Shown here: piece by piece, positions 57,434 through 64,000 of the stretch
Position numbering within the stretch: the first letter of the stretch is position 1
Layout: each line of letters starts with the position of its first letter
DNA from: CAZEGV01 sp964511645
GTDB taxonomy: Bacteria > Bacteroidota > Bacteroidia > Cytophagales > JAAEPT01
Direction of reading: 5' to 3'
Length of the DNA: 64,000 nt
NCBI GenBank assembly: GCA_964511645.1
Contig: CAZEGV010000004.1
Span: 3,570 to 67,569 of the forward strand
Position numbers and translations under genes: made by a program
The notes under the pieces: generated by a model
Database searches by the model: none
Seen by the model: only the letters and a program-made list of their open reading frames with translations
Told to the model about the DNA's origin: nothing

Positions 57434-59668
57434 ATGGAGTACAACCTAAGTATAAAAGAAGAGAACAAAGCAATTATCCGTGCATACCGTAAGCTTTTGC
57501 GTCATGCCAAACCAATTCTAAAAGAAGGTGACACCAAAGTAATCAAAAAAGCATTTAATGTTGCTGCTGACGCACATCGAGAGATGCGTAGAAAATCGGG
57601 AGAACCTTATATATTCCATCCAATAACCGTGGCTCAAATCTGTGTAGAAGAAATTGGGCTCGGTACAACATCTATCGTAGCCGCTTTACTACACGATGTA
57701 GTGGAAGACACTCCTATTACCCTCAACGAAATCCAAAAGATGTTTGGCAGAAAGGTCGCTAGAATAATAGATGGTCTAACCAAAATCTCTGGGGTATTTA
57801 AAAACACAGAAGACAAACAAGCAGAAAATATTCGTAAAATCGTAATGACCATGTCTGATGATGTGCGAGTTATACTTATAAAATTAGCCGACAGACTACA
57901 CAATATGCGTACGCTAGGTAGTATGCCTCGCCATAAACAACTTAGCATTTCATCCGAAACACTATACATATACTCTCCCCTAGCACATCGTTTAGGTTTG
58001 TACAGCGTCAAAACTGAATTTGAAGATTTGTACTTAAAATACACCGACCCAGAGTATTATGAACTTATCAATAAAAAAATAAGTGAGAATCAAAGTGAAC
58101 GTATCACTTTTATCCGAAAATTTATCCGCCCCATACAAAAACAATTACGAGATAAATTTTTCGAGTTTACTATAAAAGGAAGATCCAAATCTGCTTATTC
58201 TATTTGGAAAAAAATGAAATCTAAAAATGTATCTTTTGACGAAGTCTATGATTTATTTGCTATTAGAATTATTATCAAATCATTAAGAGATGACGAAAAA
58301 TCAATGTGTTGGCAAGTTTACTCTGTTGTCACTGACTTCTACAAACCTAACCCCAATAGGCTCAGGGACTGGGTAACCACCCCAAAGGCAAATGGTTACG
58401 AATCCTTACACACCACCGTGATGTCCAGAAGTGGTAAATGGGTAGAAGTTCAAATTAGAACTGAACGCATGGATGATGTAGCAGAGAGAGGATATGCTGC
58501 ACACTGGAAATATAAAAATAACGGAAAAGATTCCCCTAAAGACCGAAAAGAGGGGCTAGACATGTGGATGAACCGTGTGCGAAATATGCTACACACAGAA
58601 GGAAATGCCAAAGAATTTGTAGAAGAATTTAGAACCAACCTTTTTCAAGACGAAATATTTGTTTTCACCCCTCAAGGGGATTTGAATGTAATGCCTCAAT
58701 CATCTACCGTGCTAGATTTTGCCTATGAAGTACACACTCAAATTGGTCACAAATGCTTGGGAGCAAAAATTAATCACAAACATGTACCCATTAATCATAT
58801 CTTATCTAATGGAGATCAAGTAGATGTACTCACGTCACCTAATCAAAAACCTTCTAAAGAGTGGTTAAACGTAATCGTAACATCCAAAGCTAGAAAGCAC
58901 ATTAGAGATTTCTTAAATGAAGAAAAAAGAGAACTTGCACAAAAAGGAAAAGAAATCTTACAGAAAAAATTATTGCAGTATAATATACAACTCACCAAAA
59001 ACTTGGAAAACCGTGTATGCAATATCTTTGACGAACCATCTGTCAAAGCAGTTTACGAACGAATTGGTACAGGGAAAATTGATATTGAAAAAATCAACTC
59101 TGTGGTGGACGTGCGAAAATTTTTTCCGAAACATATTTTAACAAAAAAAGCCAAAGCATTAAAAATCCGTTTACAAAGCGGTGAAAAATTCAATAACTCA
59201 GAATTAATATTAGGCGATGAAAGTTATAGCGGAATTCAATATGAACTATCCACCTGCTGTATGCCTATAAAGGATGATGAAATAGTAGGCATCATATCAC
59301 CTAACAAAGGGGTAATCATTCACCGTGCCTCTTGTGCTAAACTTGTAGAAACAATATCTAACTTCCCACATAAAGCCATCAAAAGCTCTTGGTCTCGACA
59401 TTTTTCAGATGCATCCATGGCACGCATAAAAATTTGGGGGAAAGATAGAGCATATATCCTTATAGACTTAATTAATATTATCTCTAAGCAAAACAACGCT
59501 TATATCCAAACAATGAAAGCATCTACAAACCAAGGTTACCTAGAAGATACTTTTGAGCTTCGTGTACAATCCAAACAACACGTAGAAACCATAATCAAAA
59601 ACCTATTAGAAGTGAAAGGAATACTTAGAGTAGATAGATATGATAACGTTGAACTAGAATACTTATAA
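57434..59668 (+). CDS. Bifunctional (p)ppGpp synthetase/hydrolase, RelA/SpoT family
   Basis: Makes and breaks the stringent-response alarmone. It has an N-terminal HD hydrolase domain with LLHDVVEDT (about 87-95) and HPITVAQI, a synthetase domain with GRSKSAYSIWKKM, TPKANGYESLHTTV and EVQIRTERM, then TGS (IFVFTPQGDLNVMP), a zinc-finger-like ELSTCCMPI stretch and a C-terminal ACT domain. At 744 residues it is full length. Both active sites look intact, so it fits Rsh rather than mono-functional RelA. Confidence 0.95.
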   Translation: MEYNLSIKEENKAIIRAYRKLLRHAKPILKEGDTKVIKKAFNVAADAHREMRRKSGEPYIFHPITVAQICVEEIGLGTTSIVAALLHDVVEDTPITLNEIQKMFGRKVARIIDGLTKISGVFKNTEDKQAENIRKIVMTMSDDVRVILIKLADRLHNMRTLGSMPRHKQLSISSETLYIYSPLAHRLGLYSVKTEFEDLYLKYTDPEYYELINKKISENQSERITFIRKFIRPIQKQLRDKFFEFTIKGRSKSAYSIWKKMKSKNVSFDEVYDLFAIRIIIKSLRDDEKSMCWQVYSVVTDFYKPNPNRLRDWVTTPKANGYESLHTTVMSRSGKWVEVQIRTERMDDVAERGYAAHWKYKNNGKDSPKDRKEGLDMWMNRVRNMLHTEGNAKEFVEEFRTNLFQDEIFVFTPQGDLNVMPQSSTVLDFAYEVHTQIGHKCLGAKINHKHVPINHILSNGDQVDVLTSPNQKPSKEWLNVIVTSKARKHIRDFLNEEKRELAQKGKEILQKKLLQYNIQLTKNLENRVCNIFDEPSVKAVYERIGTGKIDIEKINSVVDVRKFFPKHILTKKAKALKIRLQSGEKFNNSELILGDESYSGIQYELSTCCMPIKDDEIVGIISPNKGVIIHRASCAKLVETISNFPHKAIKSSWSRHFSDASMARIKIWGKDRAYILIDLINIISKQNNAYIQTMKASTNQGYLEDTFELRVQSKQHVETIIKNLLEVKGILRVDRYDNVELEYL

Positions 59669-59718
59669 ACACTACCAATAGTTACAGCCTTCATATAGTT
59701 TTTACAAAAAATAAACAG

Positions 59719-59726
59719 TATATTTG
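59719..59726 (+). promoter_or_regulatory. Promoter -7 element for the Fur-family gene
   Basis: TATATTTG matches TAnnTTTG and overlaps a possible upstream start at 59724, so the ATG at 59748 is used. Confidence 0.5.
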
Positions 59727-59747
59727 CTTTTTAGTTTAGACCAAGAT

Positions 59748-60203
59748 ATGGCATTAGACATACAAATATTTGAAGAAGTGAAACAAATCTTCACTTCTTT
59801 TCTTGAATCCAAAAGTTTAAGAAAAACACCAGAACGATACTCTATACTTGAAGAGATCTACTGTAAAGAAGGACACTTTAATGTTGACAATTTATTCATT
59901 AGTATGAATAACCGTAACTACAGAGTTAGTCGTGCTACGGTTTATAACACCCTAGACTTATTAGTAGAGTGTGACTTGGTAAGTAAACATCAATTTGGCG
60001 AAAACCTCGCTCAATACGAGAAATCTTACGGATACAAGCAACACGATCATATTCTCATGACGGATTCTGGGAAAGTATTAGAATTTTGTGACCCTCGTAT
60101 TCAAACTATAAAAAGCACATTAGAAGAGATGTTTGACATAGATATCACACATCACTCTTTATATTTCTTTGCAAAAGAAAAAAAGAAAACAGATGAAAGT
60201 TGA
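59748..60203 (+). CDS. Fur-family metal-dependent regulator
   Basis: A 151-residue regulator with an N-terminal winged helix (RKTPERYSILEEI ... VSRATVYNTLDLLVE) and a C-terminal dimerisation domain with GYKQHDHILM for metal binding. The typical CxxC zinc pairs are not evident, so it may be Fur, PerR-like or Zur-like; the metal cannot be told. It overlaps the STAS gene by eleven bases. Confidence 0.88.
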   Translation: MALDIQIFEEVKQIFTSFLESKSLRKTPERYSILEEIYCKEGHFNVDNLFISMNNRNYRVSRATVYNTLDLLVECDLVSKHQFGENLAQYEKSYGYKQHDHILMTDSGKVLEFCDPRIQTIKSTLEEMFDIDITHHSLYFFAKEKKKTDES

Positions 60204-60504
60204 GACTAACATACAAGGCAACAAAGTAACAGTTTCTCTAGAAGGAGACTTGATAGGTGACCAACACGGTATAGAGTTACTTACAATAATAAACAACCTT
60301 CTCGACAAAAACTTTTTGGATTTAGAGATAGACTTCAGTGACTTACGATACATGAACAGCACAGGTCTCGGAGTGCTAATCACACTATACACAAAAGTAA
60401 AACGAGTAAAAGGATCACTAAAACTTATAAACATAAACGAGCAAATTGTACGTTTATTTGAAATTACACAATTAGATAAAATATTTGAAATTCAAGCTAA
60501 ATAA
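60193..60504 (+). CDS. STAS-domain anti-sigma factor antagonist
   Basis: A 103-residue SpoIIAA-like protein. The phosphorylatable Ser is likely the one in RYMNSTGLGVLI. It is probably part of a partner-switching pathway, although no anti-sigma kinase is adjacent. The start at 60193 overlaps the Fur-family stop; an earlier start adds eight basic residues. Confidence 0.88.
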   Translation: MKVETNIQGNKVTVSLEGDLIGDQHGIELLTIINNLLDKNFLDLEIDFSDLRYMNSTGLGVLITLYTKVKRVKGSLKLININEQIVRLFEITQLDKIFEIQAK

Positions 60505-60511
60505 TAAAAAA

Positions 60512-61795
60512 ATGGCGGTTGATATACTATTAGGATTACAGTGGGGGGACGAAGGAAAAGGAAAAATCGTAGATTACTTAGCATCTAAATATGATGTAGT
60601 AGCTCGTTTTCAGGGAGGACCTAACGCAGGTCACACACTAGAATTTGACGGCATCAAACACGTACTACACCAAATTCCATCAGGAATATTTCATCCTCAC
60701 ATTACCAATGTAATAGGGAATGGCGTAATACTATCACCTACCATATTCAAAGACGAAGCCGAAAAACTTCTCAAATACGACATAGACATCACCAAAAACC
60801 TATTAATTAGTAAAAAAGCTCAATTAATACTACCTAGTCACCAATACCTAGACGAAGCTTACGAACTAGCCAAAGGAGACAACAAAATCGGTTCTACAAA
60901 AAAAGGAATCGGACCAACTTATCAAGACAAAATCGCAAGACAAGGACTAAGAGTCGGCGACATACTCTCTACCAACTTTGAATCTAAATACAAAGCATTA
61001 GTAGAAAAACACAAAATAATTCTAGACTTCCATAACTATGATTATAACGAATTAGAAGCAAAAGAAAAGACATTTTTCTCAGCTATCGAATTCTTTAAAA
61101 AATTTCAACTAATAGACTCCGAAATATACATAAACGACTGTCTAGCAAAAGGGAAAAGTATTGTAGCAGAAGGAGCTCAAGGCTCATTATTAGACATTGA
61201 CTTTGGTACATATCCATTTGTAACCTCATCTACAACCACCGCAGCGGGTGCCTGTACAGGGCTAGGAATAGCCCCAACCAAAATCGGAAAAGTATACGGG
61301 ATATTCAAAGCCTACTGCACAAGAGTAGGGAGCGGACCATTCCCTACCGAACTATTTGACAAAGATGGAGATGACTTATGTGATGTAGGTAGAGAATTTG
61401 GATCAACAACAGGAAGAAAAAGACGTTGCGGATGGCTCGATATCCCAGCCCTCAAATATGCCATCACACTTAATGGAGTTACCGAACTATTAATGATGAA
61501 AACAGATGTATTAGATGATTTTGACACCATCAAAGTATGTACCGCTTACAAACTCAAAGACGGCACTCAAACAGATGTGCTACCTTACGATTTGGACGAA
61601 ATAGAAAGACCCGTTTATCAAGAGTTTACAGGATGGAAACAAGACCTAACCAAACAAAAATCTTTCAACACATTCCCACAAGCCCTACAAACGTATATTG
61701 ATTTTATAGAGCTAGAAACAAAAATAGAATTATCTGTCGTTTCTGTTGGTCCAGACCGTACCGAAACTATCTATAAAGAATTAGAAACAGCATAA
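60512..61795 (+). CDS. purA: Adenylosuccinate synthase
   Basis: First committed step from IMP to AMP, with GTP and aspartate. It has QWGDEGKGKIVD near residues 10-21, GGPNAGHT, QGSLLDIDFGTYPFVTSS, and VGSGPFPTEL. 427 residues, full length. It begins seven bases after the STAS gene. An in-frame start nine codons earlier lies in the STAS stop region and is not favoured. Repeat copy F follows the stop. Confidence 0.96.
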   Translation: MAVDILLGLQWGDEGKGKIVDYLASKYDVVARFQGGPNAGHTLEFDGIKHVLHQIPSGIFHPHITNVIGNGVILSPTIFKDEAEKLLKYDIDITKNLLISKKAQLILPSHQYLDEAYELAKGDNKIGSTKKGIGPTYQDKIARQGLRVGDILSTNFESKYKALVEKHKIILDFHNYDYNELEAKEKTFFSAIEFFKKFQLIDSEIYINDCLAKGKSIVAEGAQGSLLDIDFGTYPFVTSSTTTAAGACTGLGIAPTKIGKVYGIFKAYCTRVGSGPFPTELFDKDGDDLCDVGREFGSTTGRKRRCGWLDIPALKYAITLNGVTELLMMKTDVLDDFDTIKVCTAYKLKDGTQTDVLPYDLDEIERPVYQEFTGWKQDLTKQKSFNTFPQALQTYIDFIELETKIELSVVSVGPDRTETIYKELETA

Positions 61796-61804
61796 CGTTT
61801 TTTT

Positions 61805-61972
61805 GGGGCATCCACTCGGCGATACCGTAACACCTTGTCGTCGATTATTATTTTGCCGAGTGTCGGGCTATCGCTACTCATCCCTTTTTATTTTTATACT
61901 TTTGTACTTTTGTACTTCGACAAACTCAGTATGATAAAAAAGGATTCAAACAAACCGCTCTGTCCCTATGCC
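61805..61972 (+). repeat. Dispersed intergenic repeat, copy F (composite)
   Basis: The longest copy: an extended first hairpin (CTCGGC ... GCCGAG), core TCGGGCT, then a loop holding a tandem-like TTTTGTACTT stretch and TTTGTACTTCGACAAACTCA, also seen at 28349-28368, and the end TTCAAACAAACCGCTCTGTC, as in copy C. It starts nine nt after the purA stop, in the same direction. Confidence 0.82.
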
Positions 61973-62018
61973 ATCCTACCTAGACAAAGAGCCTCAATTC
62001 TAACATTACAACAATACC

Positions 62019-63566
62019 ATGAAAGAAATTGAACTAAAACTCTTACCAGAAATCGCCTACGACAAAGAAAAACTTAATCTATTTATTAGCCAAAAGTTTC
62101 AAGGGAAACACTTTTTAATTCTTCGGAGATCAATAGACGCTCGCCGAAAAAAAGTATTAGTTTTAGTCAAAATACAAGTTTCAGAAAAACCGATTTCAAA
62201 CAATACTAAGTACCAAACAGAGAACCTCCCCCAAGTAGAAAACCAAGCCGAAGTAATTATTGTAGGCTCTGGACCGGCAGGATTATTTGCCGCACTCAAA
62301 TGCATAGAAAAAGGTATTAAACCCATCGTACTCGAAAGAGGAAAAGATGTACAAGCCAGAAGAATTGACCTTGCTAATATCAACAAAAAGCACATCGTAA
62401 ACCCAGAATCCAACTATTGCTTTGGCGAAGGAGGAGCAGGCACATACTCAGATGGAAAACTCTATACCCGATCCACAAAACGAGGAAATGTACAACAAAT
62501 ATTAGAAATATTAGTTGCTCACGGTGCCACCAAGAACATCCTTATTGATGCACATCCACACATCGGAACCAATAAACTACCAAAAGTCATTCAATCTATC
62601 CGACAAACTATTATTGAGCATGGGGGGGAAATACATTTCGACAAAAAAGTAACCGATATTATATTAAAAAACGAAACAATATTAGGCGTAAAATGTGGTA
62701 GACAAAGCATCAAAGGAATTGGAGTAATACTTGCCACAGGACATTCCGCTCGTGATGTATTTGAATTATTAAACAATAGAGGCGTAGCCTTAGAGGCAAA
62801 ACCATTTGCACTAGGCTTACGAGTAGAGCATAGCCAGCAACTCATCGACTCTAGGCAATACTCTTGCGACAACCGAGGAAAATTTTTACCCGCAGCATCT
62901 TACAGCCTCAAAGCACAAATCCCTTACAAGGGTCAGAGACAAGGGGTTTTCTCTTTCTGTATGTGCCCTGGGGGATTTATTGTACCATCAGCCACTGCTC
63001 AAAATCAAGTAGTAGTAAACGGAATGAGCCCCTCTCGTAGAGATAGTAAATTTGCCAATTCAGGTATAGTTGTCACAATAGACCAAAATGATTTTCAAAA
63101 ATATTCACACAAGGGAGCCTTGGCAGGCATGTACCTGCAACAAGAAATAGAAGAAAAAGCTTGCCTTGTAGCAGGAAGCACACAATCAGCACCTGCTCAA
63201 CTTCTTAGCGATTTTGTCCGAAAAAAAATATCCAACACCCTACTAGACACCTCTTATCAACCTGGACTAGTATCGGCAGACCTCACAGAAGTTTTACCTC
63301 AAAAAGTATCCTATGTACTACAAGAAGGATTTAAACGTTTTGGCAAGAAAATAAATGGATACCTCACTAATGAAGCACAAGTAATTGGAGTAGAATCTCG
63401 TACTTCTTCTCCTGTCAAAATACCACGTAATAAAGAATCACATGAACATATCCAAATCAAACGACTATACCCTTGTGCCGAAGGAGCTGGATACGCTGGC
63501 GGAATAATATCTGCAGCAATAGATGGCGAAAATTGTGCTAAAAAATTAATTGAGCGTTATACTTAA
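62019..63566 (+). CDS. NAD(P)/FAD-dependent oxidoreductase
   Basis: A 515-residue flavoprotein with a ~70-residue N-terminal ferredoxin-like domain (MKEIELKLLPEIAYDKEKLN), the dinucleotide-binding loop VIIVGSGPAGLFAALKCIEKG, FGEGGAGTYSDGKLYTR, and FCMCPGGFIVPSAT. It belongs to the BaiN/HI0933-neighbouring family of uncharacterised FAD proteins. The substrate is unknown. It is separated from purA by repeat F. Confidence 0.87.
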   Translation: MKEIELKLLPEIAYDKEKLNLFISQKFQGKHFLILRRSIDARRKKVLVLVKIQVSEKPISNNTKYQTENLPQVENQAEVIIVGSGPAGLFAALKCIEKGIKPIVLERGKDVQARRIDLANINKKHIVNPESNYCFGEGGAGTYSDGKLYTRSTKRGNVQQILEILVAHGATKNILIDAHPHIGTNKLPKVIQSIRQTIIEHGGEIHFDKKVTDIILKNETILGVKCGRQSIKGIGVILATGHSARDVFELLNNRGVALEAKPFALGLRVEHSQQLIDSRQYSCDNRGKFLPAASYSLKAQIPYKGQRQGVFSFCMCPGGFIVPSATAQNQVVVNGMSPSRRDSKFANSGIVVTIDQNDFQKYSHKGALAGMYLQQEIEEKACLVAGSTQSAPAQLLSDFVRKKISNTLLDTSYQPGLVSADLTEVLPQKVSYVLQEGFKRFGKKINGYLTNEAQVIGVESRTSSPVKIPRNKESHEHIQIKRLYPCAEGAGYAGGIISAAIDGENCAKKLIERYT

Positions 63567-63647
63567 ACGGAATTTCACTCATATCGATAAACCATTTACT
63601 ACACTCTATTTGTTATTTTACGTGACAAAGAGTACTAAATTTATATT

Positions 63648-63983
63648 ATGAAAAAACTATTCTACATAACAATCTTGACAAGTTGTTCAAACAAAAGAAT
63701 AGACAATTGTAAAGGTCATATCTTAGATTTAGAAATAAAATCATTCGGCAATTCAGAAAATAAAATCATTAACTACTACAAGACAGAAAATTTTCTTGAA
63801 ATCATTGACACCAATCATCTTTTAAGGTTTGAAATACCTAGAAGAATAGCCTACTTTTTCCAACCCTCAATACTCGACTCAACCAAAAGGAAATATACAT
63901 ATAAAGTTAAAGAGTCCATTATTAAAACAGATGAGTATCAGTGGGACTTATACCAGTTTAACTATAATATGAGTCTAATTTAG
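63648..63983 (+). CDS. Small predicted lipoprotein
   Basis: A 111-residue protein with a short signal ending in the lipobox-like LTSC (MKKLFYITILTSCSNK). The mature part is unrecognised. The gene is complete, ending just before the window edge. Confidence 0.6.
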   Translation: MKKLFYITILTSCSNKRIDNCKGHILDLEIKSFGNSENKIINYYKTENFLEIIDTNHLLRFEIPRRIAYFFQPSILDSTKRKYTYKVKESIIKTDEYQWDLYQFNYNMSLI

Positions 63984-64000
63984 ATTGAATTGTTTTTTGC

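Noticed and set aside
57634..58044. 136-codon open frame antisense to the RelA/SpoT gene
   Set aside because: It lies wholly inside a strongly conserved gene and looks like codon-bias shadow.
1..64000. CRISPR array, prophage, insertion sequence or rRNA operon
   Set aside because: I saw no regularly spaced direct repeats, transposase, integrase or phage structural genes, and no rRNA. The short repeats are dispersed singly and not in arrays.

Overview
The window is a stretch of chromosome from a low-GC member of the Bacteroidota, most likely a flavobacterium. Four things point there: a secreted GH9 enzyme with a type IX secretion C-terminal tail; promoters of the TTTG / TAnnTTTG type with little sign of Shine-Dalgarno sites; families typical of the phylum (DUF5686 outer-membrane proteins, a BamA-like lipoprotein, acyl-CoA reductase next to a ferredoxin, the GltX/FabD locus); and an RF2 gene with a programmed frameshift. 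Most genes are ordinary core genes in short, tightly packed operons. I see no prophage, transposase, rRNA operon or CRISPR array.

Layout. 1-6 kb: 3' part of NAD synthase, a T9SS-exported GH9 glycanase, a 2-oxoacid dehydrogenase E2 and an unrecognised Lys/Ala-rich protein. 6-12 kb (minus): parC, trmH and a DUF5686 protein as an operon. 12-18 kb: a lipoprotein, a decayed CPBP protease, an RNA methyltransferase divergent from and overlapping a BamA-like gene, then hemF and a PAP2 phosphatase. 18-26 kb: a ROK kinase, then plsC-gatC-TPR membrane protein-prfB, then a methyltransferase with mnmE. 26-31 kb: a KAP-family P-loop NTPase broken by a frameshift, a 343-nt non-coding gap, recQ, and an acyltransferase fused to a HAD-like domain that has lost its catalytic motif. 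32-34.4 kb: an arsR / DUF6428 / ArsC-like operon without a pump, and a lipoprotein gene interrupted by an in-frame TAG. 34.5-39 kb: nagA, tRNA-Arg(ACG), acyl-CoA reductase, ferredoxin, pgk. 39-44 kb: a DUF2339/DUF3999 pair and a WYL-regulator cassette. 44-47 kb (minus): gltX followed by fabD carrying an N-terminal extension. 47-56.7 kb: a lipid/envelope block (patatin, DUF5686, Crp/Fnr, LtaS-like phosphotransferase, ceramidase-like hydrolase, secreted coiled-coil protein). 56.7-64 kb: unknown protein, RelA/SpoT, Fur, STAS, purA, FAD oxidoreductase, small lipoprotein.

The most notable non-coding signal is a dispersed structured repeat of roughly 85-170 bp in six copies (around 0.99, 6.2, 24.0, 31.8, 34.4 and 61.9 kb). 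Five of the six sit just after a stop codon, in the sense direction of that gene. Several genes show decay or unusual expression features: the CPBP remnant, the KAP frameshift, the TAG-interrupted lipoprotein, the degenerate HAD domain, the FabD extension, and a near-leaderless gltX promoter. I found no complete new multi-gene defence system. The best candidates for something undescribed are the repeat family, the envelope-lipid block and the KAP locus.
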